From assembly GCF_051900425.1 (NCBI RefSeq), contig NZ_JBHZGK010000012.1, forward strand, positions 27,233-91,232: a DNA stretch of 64,000 nt, written 5' to 3'. Source of the DNA: Frateuria_A sp051900425 (GTDB lineage Bacteria; Pseudomonadota; Gammaproteobacteria; Xanthomonadales; Rhodanobacteraceae). Position numbers and translations under genes: made by a program. This document shows, in pieces, positions 42,170 through 51,789 of this stretch. The notes beneath the pieces are model-generated. The model ran no database searches. It was given only the letters and a program-made list of their open reading frames with translations, and was not told where the DNA came from. The first letter of the stretch is position 1; each line of letters starts with the position of its first letter.

Positions 42170-42662
42170 GCACATCCTGCCCGACCTGCTGCGCCCGGGC
42201 CTGGCGCTGGTGTTCTGCGGGACGGCCGCAGGGGAACGCTCGGCGCGCGACGGCGCCTACTACGCGCATCCGGGCAACCTGTTCTGGCGCGCGCTGCACG
42301 AGGCGGGCATCACGCCGCGCCGCTTCACGCCGGCCGAATATCCGGACCTGCTGGAACTGGGCATCGGCCTGACCGACCTCGCCAAGCGACACAGCGGCAA
42401 CGACGCCGACCTGCCGCGCGATGCTTTCGACGTCCCGGCGATGATGGCCAAGATCGAACGCTTCCAGCCGCGCCTGCTCGCTTTCACCAGCAAGGCGGCC
42501 GCACGGGCGGCGCTCGGCCGGCCGATCGAGGCCTACGGACCGCAGCCCGAGCGCATCGGCACCACCGGTGTCTTCGCCCTGCCCTCGCCCTCGGGCCAGG
42601 CCCGCCGCCACTGGGACATCGAGCCCTGGCGCGTGCTGGCGAGGCAGGCCCGGCTCGACTAG
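42153..42662 (+). CDS. Mug/TDG-type mismatch-specific DNA glycosylase, Asn-less motif 1
   Basis: 169 residues of the uracil-DNA glycosylase superfamily. LVFCGTAAGERSA followed by YYAHPGNLFWRALHEAGITP aligns with the E. coli Mug start (FCGINPGxxSA ... FAHPANRFW), and LPSPSGQAR corresponds to the NPSGLSR loop. The catalytic Asn of motif 1 (GINPG) is replaced: the sequence reads GTAAG. Related bacterial proteins with GTAAG are annotated as mismatch glycosylases, so a subfamily rather than a dead gene is likely. Overlaps its upstream neighbour by 17 bases. Confidence 0.82.
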   Translation: MNRPAEHILPDLLRPGLALVFCGTAAGERSARDGAYYAHPGNLFWRALHEAGITPRRFTPAEYPDLLELGIGLTDLAKRHSGNDADLPRDAFDVPAMMAKIERFQPRLLAFTSKAAARAALGRPIEAYGPQPERIGTTGVFALPSPSGQARRHWDIEPWRVLARQARLD

Positions 42663-42704
42663 CCGCCCGCCCCTCGCGCGGCGCGATGCATCGCGAACAC
42701 TGTG

Positions 42705-42727
42705 CCTGTCGGGTGCTATTCGACAGG
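42705..42727. terminator. Hairpin between convergent Mug-type and cytochrome c genes
   Basis: Perfect 7-bp stem CCTGTCG/CGACAGG with a 9-base loop that contains the stop codon of the cytochrome gene. No T tract. Confidence 0.35.
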
Positions 42728-43999
42728 CGTGTGCCGGTAGGCGGCGACGTCGCGCTCCATCACGGGCGCGGCGTTGTTCGACCAGGCGTGGCGAATGTAG
42801 GTCACCACCGCGGCGACGTCGCCGTCGCTCAGCTGCTGCGCGAACGGCGGCATCGAGTACGGGCGCGGGTGGGCGGCGGTGGTGGGGGCGAAGCCGCCGA
42901 GCAGGACGATACGAATGGCGTTGATGCCGGTCGGCTCGATCACCGACGAGTTGCCGGCCAGCGGCGGGTACACGCCCGCGACGCCCTGGCCGTCCTTGCC
43001 GTGGCAACTGCTGCACTGCCGGTCGTACAGATCGGCGCCGCGGTCGAGCAGCGCGGTTGCGTCCACCCGGCTGCCGCCCTGCGCCGGCGCGGGGCGCGGC
43101 GGCAGCGACTGCAGGTAGACGGCGATGGCGCGCAGGTCGTCCTGGCGCATGTGCTGCGTGCTCTGCATGACGACGTCGGCCATCGGCCCGAACGCGGCGC
43201 CCTTGCGTGACTGGCCGGTGCGAAGCAGCGTCACGATGTCGTCCGTGCTCCAGCCTTCCAGACCGCCGTGAGCGTGCGTGCTGAGGTCGGGGGCGTACCA
43301 GTTCTGCGCGGGAATCTGGCCCCCGGTGAGCGTTTCGTTGCTGGGCAGGCCACCAAGGTTGTCGCGCGCGACGTGACATTCGTTGCAGTGGCCCAGGCCC
43401 TGGACCAGGTAGGCGCCGCGATTCCACTCGGCCGGTTGCTTCGGGTCGGGCACGAATTCGCCGGGGCGGAAATAGAGCGTGCGCCATGTGGCCAGGCTGG
43501 CCCGCAGGTCGTAGGGGAAGCGCAGCGACGGCGCGCCCGTCTGGTTGCGCACCGGCGGCAGGGTCTTGAGGTAGGCGAACAGTGCGAACGCATCCTCGCG
43601 GCTGACCTTCGTGTAGGAGGTGTACGGGAAGGCCGGGTAGAGCGCATGGCCATCGCGTCCGACGCCTTCGTGCAACGCGCGCCAGAACGCATCGAACGAC
43701 CATTGCCCGAGGCCCGTGGCGTCGTCCGGCGTGAGGTTCGGCGCAGGCACCTCGCCGAACGGCGTAGGCAGCGCCCGCCCGCCCGCGTAGGGCTTGCCGC
43801 CCTGTGCGGTGTGGCAGGCCGCGCAGTCGCCGACCGTGGCGAGGTAGGCGCCGCGGGCGATCAGCGCCGGATCCTGCAACCGGGCCGCGGTGGTCTGCGC
43901 GGGCGGCAAGGCCGGATGGTGCCGGGCGACCAGCCACCAGGCCACCACGGCGATGGCCACCACCACCAGGGCAAAAAAGCCGCGAAGGAGCCACTTCAT
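42716..43999 (-). CDS. Membrane-anchored trihaem cytochrome c
   Basis: 427 residues with one N-terminal membrane segment (about 5-24, apparently uncleaved) and three haem-binding CxxCH motifs: CAACH (near 60), CNECH (near 207) and CSSCH (near 333). The three-domain layout is that of the cytochrome subunit of membrane alcohol/aldehyde/gluconate dehydrogenases, with APNLTPDDATGLGQWS and GGFAPTTAAHPRPYSMPPF as family motifs. No dehydrogenase gene is in the window, so its electron donor is unknown. Its ATG overlaps the stop of the upstream cytochrome gene (ATGA). Confidence 0.9.
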   Translation of the reverse strand: MKWLLRGFFALVVVAIAVVAWWLVARHHPALPPAQTTAARLQDPALIARGAYLATVGDCAACHTAQGGKPYAGGRALPTPFGEVPAPNLTPDDATGLGQWSFDAFWRALHEGVGRDGHALYPAFPYTSYTKVSREDAFALFAYLKTLPPVRNQTGAPSLRFPYDLRASLATWRTLYFRPGEFVPDPKQPAEWNRGAYLVQGLGHCNECHVARDNLGGLPSNETLTGGQIPAQNWYAPDLSTHAHGGLEGWSTDDIVTLLRTGQSRKGAAFGPMADVVMQSTQHMRQDDLRAIAVYLQSLPPRPAPAQGGSRVDATALLDRGADLYDRQCSSCHGKDGQGVAGVYPPLAGNSSVIEPTGINAIRIVLLGGFAPTTAAHPRPYSMPPFAQQLSDGDVAAVVTYIRHAWSNNAAPVMERDVAAYRHTPVE

Positions 44000-44727
44000 C
44001 GCGAGCTCTCCTTACCCTGGAGCACACCGCAGGCCAACGGCGGCGTCACCGAGCCGGCCGGCTGGGCGTGCACGTCGGCCGGCACGTCATGGGCAGCCAG
44101 CCAGGCCGAGACGGCGGTGATATCCGCGTCGCTCAGGCGGCTGGCGATGGTCGCCATGCAGTCGGGCGCGACCATCGCCCGCGTGTGCGTGCGCCATGCG
44201 CCCAGCTGCGCGCTGATGTAGTCGTACGGCAAGCCGACCAGGCCGGGAATGTCCGGTTCCACGCCGATCAGCTGCTGGCCGTGGCAGGCCGCGCAGGCGG
44301 GAACCTTGCGCGCGGGGTCGCCCTGGGTAGCCAGCACTTCACCGCGCTTGAGGACCTCGTCCGTGACACGCGGCAGCGGCGAGCGCTGGTAAGGCACCTG
44401 CTGCGCGGCGAAATAGCCGGCGATCTCGCGCATGTAGCCGGGCGTCAGGCCGCGCACCGTGTATTCCATCGGTGCGTACTTGCGCAGGCCGTCCTGGAAA
44501 TTGCGGATCTGGCGCGCGAGATAGCCCGCCGGCTTGCCGGCGAGGCGCGGGAAGAAACCGGTCTCGGGCGTGCCTTCGCCGTGCTCCCCGTGACAGGCGG
44601 TGCAGGCGGCAATGCGCTGCTTGAGGGTATCGGGCACGTTGGGCGCGTCGGCGGCCCGGACGGCGGTGGCGGTCAGCGCGACGACCAGCAGTGCCGGCGC
44701 GAGGCACACGGAAGAAAGCAGGCTCAT
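43996..44727 (-). CDS. Periplasmic dihaem cytochrome c
   Basis: 243 residues. Signal peptide to about residue 25 (ALTATAVRAA), then two class I cytochrome domains with CTACH (near 42) and CAACH (near 147) and the candidate axial Met residues in YAPMEYTVRGLT and CMATIASRL. The pattern resembles the dihaem c4 family. It should pass electrons between the trihaem partner and a terminal oxidase. TATAAT lies 7 bases upstream of its ATG and no ribosome-binding site is seen. Confidence 0.88.
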   Translation of the reverse strand: MSLLSSVCLAPALLVVALTATAVRAADAPNVPDTLKQRIAACTACHGEHGEGTPETGFFPRLAGKPAGYLARQIRNFQDGLRKYAPMEYTVRGLTPGYMREIAGYFAAQQVPYQRSPLPRVTDEVLKRGEVLATQGDPARKVPACAACHGQQLIGVEPDIPGLVGLPYDYISAQLGAWRTHTRAMVAPDCMATIASRLSDADITAVSAWLAAHDVPADVHAQPAGSVTPPLACGVLQGKESSR

Positions 44728-44734
44728 GCGTGGG

Positions 44735-44740
44735 ATTATA
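44735..44740 (-). promoter_or_regulatory. Putative -10 of the cytochrome c operon
   Basis: Perfect TATAAT on the minus strand ending 7 bases before the ATG. No good -35. Implies a leaderless transcript. Confidence 0.35.
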
Positions 44741-44847
44741 GGTAGCGGCAGGAGGCGCGGCAGGCGCGCAGGAGGGATATGCTGCGCCGGCGCGACACCA
44801 TGCCGCACCGTCATGCACCATTGCACACCGACCCACCGGAGGCCGCC

Positions 44848-46452
44848 GTGAAACCCTCGCCCGCCCGACTTGCCCTGCTCATCTCCCTGCTGCTCGCCGG
44901 TCCGGCGATGGCGGCGCAACCGGTCAAGCCGCTTGCCTGGGCCTCGATCGACCAGCTGCAGCAGCAGATGGACGCCGGCACGCTGGACAGCCGCACGCTG
45001 GCGCGGCAGTTCCTCGACCGTATCGCGCAGATCGACCAGGCCGGACCGACCTTGCGCTCGGTGATCGAGACCAATCCCGACGCGCTCAAGCTCGCCGCCG
45101 CGCTCGACGCCGGTCGCGCCAAGGCCAAGCACGGCCCGCTCTACGGTGTGCCAGTGCTGCTCAAGGACAACATCGACACCGGCGACCGCATGCTCACCAC
45201 CGCCGGTTCGCTGGCGCTGGCCGACGCGCCGGCACCGCGCGACGCGGGGCTGGTCGAACGGTTGCGCAAGGCCGGCGCGCTGGTGCTGGGCAAGACCAAC
45301 CTGAGCGAGTGGGCCAACTTCCGCTCCAACCACGCCAGCAGCGGCTGGAGCGGACGTGGCGGGCAGACCAGGAACCCCTATGTGCTCGACCGCAACCCCT
45401 GTGGTTCGAGTGCCGGTTCCGGCGCGGCGGTGGCCGCCGGCCTGGTGACCGTGGCGATCGGCACCGAGACGGACGGGTCGATCATCTGCCCCGCCGCCAG
45501 CAACGGCATCGTCGGCATCAAGCCCACGCTGGGCCTGGTCAGCCGCAGCGGGATCGTGCCGATCGCACACAGCCAGGACACCGCCGGGCCGATGGCGCGC
45601 AGCGTGGCCGACGCTGCGGCGTTGCTCAGCGTGATCGCCGGCAGCGATCCGCGCGATCCGGCGACCGCCGAAGCGGACAAGCACGCCACCGACTACACCC
45701 GTTTCCTCGACCCCAATGGCCTCAAGGGCAAGCGCATCGGCGTGGTGCGCCAGCTCGCGGGCGCCGAACCCAACGCCGATCGCGTGCTGGCGCAGGCCAT
45801 CGCGCTGATGAAGGCGCAAGGCGCGATCATCGTCGACCCGGTGACGGTGCCGCACCTGGCCGACCTCGGCGGACCGGAGATGACCGTGCTGGTGTACGAA
45901 TTCAAGCACGACATCAACGCCTACCTGGCCACCCGGCCGAACCTCAAGGTGAGGACGCTCACCGACCTGATCGCCTTCGACAAGGCGCACGCGGAACAGG
46001 AAATGCCCTGGTTCGGCCAGGAGTTGTTCGAGGAGGCGCAGGGCAAAGGTCCACTGACCGACAAGAACTACACCGACGCGCTGGCCAAGGCCAAGCGGCT
46101 GGCCGGCCCCGAGGGCATCGACGCGGCACTGGCCAAGGACCACCTGGACGCCTTGCTGGCGCCGTCGTGGGGGCCGGCCTTCGTCACCGACCTGGTGCTC
46201 GGCGACCACATCGTGAGCGGCGATCCGACGGTTGGCGGCGCATCGCAACCGGCGGCAGTGGCCGGCTATCCGTCCATCACCGTGCCAGCCGGCTTCGCGC
46301 ATGACCTGCCGGTGGGCATCGTGCTGTTCGGCGCGAAGTGGAGCGAGCCCACGCTGATCTCGATCGCCTACGGCTTCGAGCAGCATGCCCAGGCCTGGCA
46401 GCCGCCGCGCTTCCTGGACACGGTCGGCGGCAAGCCGCAGGGCGCGCATTGA
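44848..46452 (+). CDS. Exported amidase (amidase signature family)
   Basis: 534 residues. Signal peptide MKPSPARLALLISLLLAGPAMAA, then the amidase signature with the catalytic Lys in VPVLLKDNIDTGD, cis-Ser and nucleophile Ser in NPCGSSAGSGAAVAAGL, and GTETDGSIICPA. The fold hydrolyses carboxamides; the substrate is unknown, and periplasmic members act on peptides or antibiotics in some cases. GTG start with CGGAGG 6 bases before it. About 100 bases upstream of a metallo-beta-lactamase gene on the same strand. Confidence 0.88.
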   Translation: MKPSPARLALLISLLLAGPAMAAQPVKPLAWASIDQLQQQMDAGTLDSRTLARQFLDRIAQIDQAGPTLRSVIETNPDALKLAAALDAGRAKAKHGPLYGVPVLLKDNIDTGDRMLTTAGSLALADAPAPRDAGLVERLRKAGALVLGKTNLSEWANFRSNHASSGWSGRGGQTRNPYVLDRNPCGSSAGSGAAVAAGLVTVAIGTETDGSIICPAASNGIVGIKPTLGLVSRSGIVPIAHSQDTAGPMARSVADAAALLSVIAGSDPRDPATAEADKHATDYTRFLDPNGLKGKRIGVVRQLAGAEPNADRVLAQAIALMKAQGAIIVDPVTVPHLADLGGPEMTVLVYEFKHDINAYLATRPNLKVRTLTDLIAFDKAHAEQEMPWFGQELFEEAQGKGPLTDKNYTDALAKAKRLAGPEGIDAALAKDHLDALLAPSWGPAFVTDLVLGDHIVSGDPTVGGASQPAAVAGYPSITVPAGFAHDLPVGIVLFGAKWSEPTLISIAYGFEQHAQAWQPPRFLDTVGGKPQGAH

Positions 46453-46550
46453 CCCGTGTCCGCGGGCGTCGCCGATGCGCCCGCAAACGGCCAGATCGGC
46501 GCCCGCCGCGGACATTAACGTGCGTTGCTCCCCAACGAGAGGAGCAACGC

Positions 46551-47444
46551 ATGCGCCTTGCCCGACACCTGGCCCTGCCCTTCTGCCTGCTGCTGGCGAC
46601 CGGCGCCGGCGCTGCCGACAATCACTCGCCAGGTGCGGCGTTGCGCGCCACCTGGCGCCAGCCCCAGGCGCCGGAACGGATCTACGGCAATACCTGGTAC
46701 GTGGGCACCCATGGTCTGAGCGCCATCCTTGTCACCTCGCCGCGGGGCCACGTGCTGATCGACGGCACGCTGGCGGAAAACGCGGCGATGGTCGAGGCGA
46801 ACATCCGCGCGCTCGGTTTCCGCGTGCGCGACATCCGGATGATCCTCGCAAGCCATGCGCACGGCGACCATGCCGGTGCCATCGCCAGGCTGGTGCGCGA
46901 CAGCGGTGCCAAGGTGGCCGCCCGCGCGTCCCAGGCTGGCGCGCTGCGCAACGGCGGTGAGGATGTCGACGATCCGCAGCATGGCGACGCGCCGCTGTTT
47001 CCGAAGGTGGAGCATGTGCGCGTGATCGGCGACGATGCCGTCGTGCGCGTCGGTCCCCTGGCGATCCAGGCACATGCCACACCCGGCCATACACCCGGCA
47101 GCACCAGCTGGACCTGGACCTCCTGCGAAGGCACGCGTTGCCTGTCCATGGTCTACGCTGACAGCCTTACGCTGCTTGCCGCGGGCGACTATCGCTACAC
47201 CGACCCGGCGCATCCTGAACGCCTGGGCGATTTCCGACGCGCCCTGGCGATGCTCTCCGCCCTGCCGTGCGACATCCTGATGACGCCGCATCCCGAAGCG
47301 GGCGGCCTGCTGGAGCGCCTTGCCAAACGCGACGCGGGCGAGCCAGACGCGCTGCGCGATGCCCGGGCATGCAAGGCATACGCCGGGCTCGGCGAGCGGT
47401 CCATGCAGGCGCGCATCCGCGAGGAAAGCGCGCCGCCCCGCTGA
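46551..47444 (+). CDS. Subclass B3 metallo-beta-lactamase-like protein
   Basis: 297 residues with a signal peptide (LALPFCLLLATGAGAA). The Zn1/Zn2 motif HAHGDH follows RMILAS; the third His is in ATPGHTPGSTSWTW and the distal His in MTPHPEAGG. GNTWYVGTHGLSAILVTSP and the CEGTRCLSMVYADSLT block are diagnostic of B3 beta-lactamases (L1/THIN-B/LRA group) rather than glyoxalase II. Metal-binding residues look complete, so it may hydrolyse beta-lactams including carbapenems; activity is inferred. GAGAGGAGC precedes the ATG. Confidence 0.88.
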   Translation: MRLARHLALPFCLLLATGAGAADNHSPGAALRATWRQPQAPERIYGNTWYVGTHGLSAILVTSPRGHVLIDGTLAENAAMVEANIRALGFRVRDIRMILASHAHGDHAGAIARLVRDSGAKVAARASQAGALRNGGEDVDDPQHGDAPLFPKVEHVRVIGDDAVVRVGPLAIQAHATPGHTPGSTSWTWTSCEGTRCLSMVYADSLTLLAAGDYRYTDPAHPERLGDFRRALAMLSALPCDILMTPHPEAGGLLERLAKRDAGEPDALRDARACKAYAGLGERSMQARIREESAPPR

Positions 47445-47453
47445 GCGGGTGAC

Positions 47454-48817
<1,364 letters not shown>

Positions 48818-48821
<4 letters not shown>

Positions 48822-49333
48822 GGCGTTGTCCGGTCGGGTGTGGGGCGGCGCAAAGTAGCGACAAGCGAAAGGGTCGCCAACAGCACGAACCACAGCAGGG
48901 TCCAGGCGGGCATCGGCAGGCCCAGCACCGGCTCGACCTTGGCACACTCGCCCGAGCCGGTGAACACCATGCGCAACACCTGCGCAAACGGGAAGGCGTC
49001 GAACATGTAATCGAGCGGCGGCCCGCACGAGGGCACCTGATCCGCGGGCAGCGACTGGATCCACAGGTGCCGCCCGGCGACGGCCATGCCCCACAGGGCG
49101 CCCAGCAGCACGCCGCCGGTGTAGACCCAGCGCAACCCGCGCTGCGGCGCATGCAGCGCGCCAACGAGGAAGAAGGCCGCCATCACCAGGAAGCCGATGC
49201 GCTGGAATATGCACAGCGGACAGGGAATCAGGCCCCAGGCGTATTCGGTGTACAGCGCGAAACCCAGCAACGCCACGCAAACGAGAAAGCCCACGAGGAA
49301 GCTGATGCGGTACGACCAATGCAGAGGATTCAT
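48818..49333 (-). CDS. dsbB: Disulfide bond formation protein DsbB
   Basis: 171 residues, four membrane segments (about 8-27, 42-62, 68-88 and 143-163). The first redox pair is CPLC in LIPCPLCIFQRI, the second is the Cys of PSCGPPLDY and of GSGECAKVEP about 30 residues apart. It reoxidises periplasmic DsbA and passes electrons to quinone. It overlaps the downstream DAHP synthase gene (GTGA), an unusual partner. Confidence 0.94.
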
Positions 49334-49403
49334 GGCGGCGTGCTGCGTTGCGGAAAGCCGACATTACCCGCTTGCCGGGCCCCTGTCAGCAAGGCCTTCC
49401 GGA

Positions 49404-49440
49404 AAAAGAAAAACCCCGGCGGATGGCCCGGCCGGGGTTG
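49404..49440 (-). terminator. Rho-independent terminator after rplQ
   Basis: Minus strand: stem CCCCGGC/GCCGGGG with the loop between, then TTTTTCTTTTT. Marks the end of the ribosomal protein cluster. Confidence 0.85.
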
Positions 49441-49476
49441 ATCGTTTGGACGTCTGGACGCCCGTACGCGCGACGC

Positions 49477-49863
49477 TTACTCGACGTCGGCGGCGACGGC
49501 TGTCTGCGGACGGTCCACCAGCTCGACGTACGCCATCGGGGCGTTGTCGCCCGGGCGGAAGCCGCACTTGAGGATGCGCAGGTAGCCGCCGGGACGCTCG
49601 CGGTAGCGCGGGCCCAGCTCGACAAAGAGCTTGCCGACCGCTTCCTTGTCGCGCAGGCGCGAGAAGGCGAGGCGGCGATTGGCAACGCCGTCGGCCTTGG
49701 CCAGGGTGATCAGCGGCTCGGCGACGCGGCGCAGTTCCTTGGCCTTGGGCAGGGTGGTACGGATCAGCTCATGCTTGATCAGCGAGGCGGCCATGTTCTT
49801 GAACATCGCTTCGCGGTGCGAGCTGGTGCGGTTGAGCTTGCGGCCCGATTTCTGGTGGCGCAT
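49477..49863 (-). CDS. rplQ: 50S ribosomal protein L17
   Basis: 128 residues: MRHQKSGRKLNRTSSHREAM start, MAASLIKHELIRTTLPKAKELR core and FRPGDNAPMAYVEL. Lines the polypeptide exit side of the 50S subunit. A few residues beyond E. coli L17 (127). Separated from rpoA by 275 bases rather than the usual short gap. Confidence 0.97.
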   Translation of the reverse strand: MRHQKSGRKLNRTSSHREAMFKNMAASLIKHELIRTTLPKAKELRRVAEPLITLAKADGVANRRLAFSRLRDKEAVGKLFVELGPRYRERPGGYLRILKCGFRPGDNAPMAYVELVDRPQTAVAADVE

Positions 49864-49950
49864 GGTGAACTCTCTTCGGTCTGTTGTTATGAAAAACCGG
49901 CGATTGTGTCCGGCTTTCCGCGGTTGCCCGCTGTTCCGAGCCCTTTAAGA

Positions 49951-49988
49951 ACAGGCTCTCGTGAGGAGTGCGGCCATGGGTGGCCGTC
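49951..49988. repeat. Hairpin repeat element, copy 1 (rpoA-rplQ gap)
   Basis: ACAGGCTCTCGTGAGGAGTG followed by CGGCCATGGGTGGCCGTC. Nearly identical to the element at 55643. Each contains a GGCCATnnATGGCC-like hairpin beside a CTC/GAG hairpin. Confidence 0.75.
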
Positions 49989-50107
49989 TATTGCTATGGC
50001 GATCACGAGGACCGCATGGGCCAAACCGGCCCTCCGACGGGCAGTCAAAACGACCGCTCCAAGAACACGACTGGCGGAACGGTGGGGAACCGTCAGCCTG
50101 AAACTCC

Positions 50108-50133
50108 GGCGGCGACCTCGCGATCGCCGCCGT
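50108..50133 (-). promoter_or_regulatory. Strong hairpin just after rpoA
   Basis: Perfect GGCGGCGA/TCGCCGCC stem with an 8-base loop 6 bases past the rpoA stop on the minus strand. No T tract follows, so it may be a processing or pausing site rather than a terminator. Confidence 0.4.
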
Positions 50134-50138
50134 AAACA

Positions 50139-51137
50139 TCAACCCAGCTGCATGCCGTGCGAGAGACCCGGCGGCGGCCAGTTCTCCAGCTTCATGCCCA
50201 GGGCCAGGCCGCGCGAGCCAAGGACATCCTTGATCTCGGTGAGCGACTTCTTGCCGAGGTTCGGGGTCTTGAGCAGTTCGACTTCGGTCTTCTGTACCAA
50301 GTCGCCGATGTAGTAGATGCTCTCGGCCTTCAGGCAGTTGGCCGAACGCACCGTCAGCTCGAGGTCGTCGATCGGGCGCAGCAGCAGCGGATCGAAACCG
50401 CCCTTCTCCGCCTTGTCGGCGGAGCTCTCGCGGCGCGAGAAATCGCCGAACACCGACAGCTGATCGTTGAGGATCTCGGCGGCCTTGCGGACCGCGTCCT
50501 CGGCACCGATAGTGCCGTTGGTCTCGATATCGAGAACCAGCTTGTCCAGGTTGGTACGCTGCTCCACACGCGCCGCGTCGACCTCGTACGCCACGCGCAG
50601 CACCGGCGCAAAGGAGGCATCGAGCTGCAGGCGGCCGATCGGACGCGCTTCGTCGTCCGGATGCTGGCGCGCGCTGGCCGGCTGGTAGCCGACGCCGCGA
50701 CGCACCTTCAGGCGCATGTTGAGCGCGATGTCCTTGGTCAGGTGACAGATCACGTGCTCGGGGTTGACGATTTCCACCGAGTGGTCGACGACGATGTCGC
50801 CGGCCGTCACCACGCCCTTGCCCTTCTTGGACAGGGTCAGGGTGACTTCGTCGCCGGAATGCTGGCGAATGGCCACGTCCTTGAGGTTGAGCAGGACTTC
50901 GATCACGTCCTCCTGCAGACCCTCGAGGGTGGTGTACTCGTGCAGCACGCCATCGATCTCGACTTCGATGATGGCGCTGCCCGGGATCGACGAGAGCAGC
51001 ACGCGGCGCAGCGCGTTGCCCAGGGTGTGACCGAAGCCACGCTCGAGCGGCTCCACCACCACCTTGGCGCGGTTGGCTCCGAGCTGCTCGACGCTGAGGC
51101 CACGAGGCCGCAGCACACTAGTTGACGAAACTGCCAT
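50139..51137 (-). CDS. rpoA: RNA polymerase alpha subunit
   Basis: 332 residues. N-terminal dimerisation domain (GFGHTLGNALRRVLLSSIPG) and C-terminal domain (about 250-332) that contacts UP elements and activators (LLLRPIDDLELTVRSANCL, TPNLGKKSLTEIKDVL). Preceded by rpsD with a 15-base gap, as in the alpha operon. Confidence 0.98.
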   Translation of the reverse strand: MAVSSTSVLRPRGLSVEQLGANRAKVVVEPLERGFGHTLGNALRRVLLSSIPGSAIIEVEIDGVLHEYTTLEGLQEDVIEVLLNLKDVAIRQHSGDEVTLTLSKKGKGVVTAGDIVVDHSVEIVNPEHVICHLTKDIALNMRLKVRRGVGYQPASARQHPDDEARPIGRLQLDASFAPVLRVAYEVDAARVEQRTNLDKLVLDIETNGTIGAEDAVRKAAEILNDQLSVFGDFSRRESSADKAEKGGFDPLLLRPIDDLELTVRSANCLKAESIYYIGDLVQKTEVELLKTPNLGKKSLTEIKDVLGSRGLALGMKLENWPPPGLSHGMQLG

Positions 51138-51152
51138 GCAGGGCTCCGGTAA

Positions 51153-51779
51153 TTACTTCGAATACAGCTCGACGATCAGGGCTTCGTTGATGTCCGACGG
51201 CAGGTCGCCGCGGTCGGGCACCGACTTGAAGGTGCCGGTGAACTTCTTGGAGTCCACTTCGAGCCAGATCGGACGCAGGTCCATGGTGTCGAACACGGTC
51301 GCCGCTTCCTGCACGCGCAGCTGGTTGCGCGCGCGCTCGGTCAGCGCAACCTCGTCGCCCGGCTTGACCTGGTACGAGGGGATGTTGACCTTCTTGCCGT
51401 TGACCAGCACCGCCTTGTGGGCGACCAGCTGGCGGGCCTGGGCGCGGGTCACCGCGAAGCCCATGCGGTACACGACATTGTCCAGGCGGCTTTCGAGCAG
51501 GCGCAGCAGGTTCTCACCGGTGTTGCCCTTGAGGGTCGACGCCTTGGTGTAGTAATTGCTGAACTGGCGCTCGAGCACACCGTAGATGCGCTTGACCTTC
51601 TGCTTCTCGCGCAACTGGACGGCGTAGTCGGACATGCGCATGCGCTTGTTGGCGCCATGCTGGCCGGGCTTGTTCTCCAGCTTGCACTTGGAGTCCAGCG
51701 CGCGGGCCGGGCTCTTCAGGCTGAGATCCGCACCCTCGCGGCGGGCGAGCTTGCAGGTAGCTCCACGATAACGGGCCAT
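51153..51779 (-). CDS. rpsD: 30S ribosomal protein S4
   Basis: 208 residues; MARYRGATCKLARREG start, S4 RNA-binding domain (RLDNVVYRMGFAVTRAQARQ) near 95-160. Nucleates 30S assembly and, in E. coli, represses the alpha operon. The N-terminal Cys count is reduced to a Zn-free form (C-terminal Cys motif absent). Confidence 0.97.
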   Translation of the reverse strand: MARYRGATCKLARREGADLSLKSPARALDSKCKLENKPGQHGANKRMRMSDYAVQLREKQKVKRIYGVLERQFSNYYTKASTLKGNTGENLLRLLESRLDNVVYRMGFAVTRAQARQLVAHKAVLVNGKKVNIPSYQVKPGDEVALTERARNQLRVQEAATVFDTMDLRPIWLEVDSKKFTGTFKSVPDRGDLPSDINEALIVELYSK

Positions 51780-51789
51780 GGGTTACTCC

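Noticed and set aside
43996..46515. 839-codon minus-strand frame joining a cytochrome to antisense amidase sequence
   Set aside because: Only the last 243 codons, from the ATG at 44727, form a gene with signal peptide and haem motifs.
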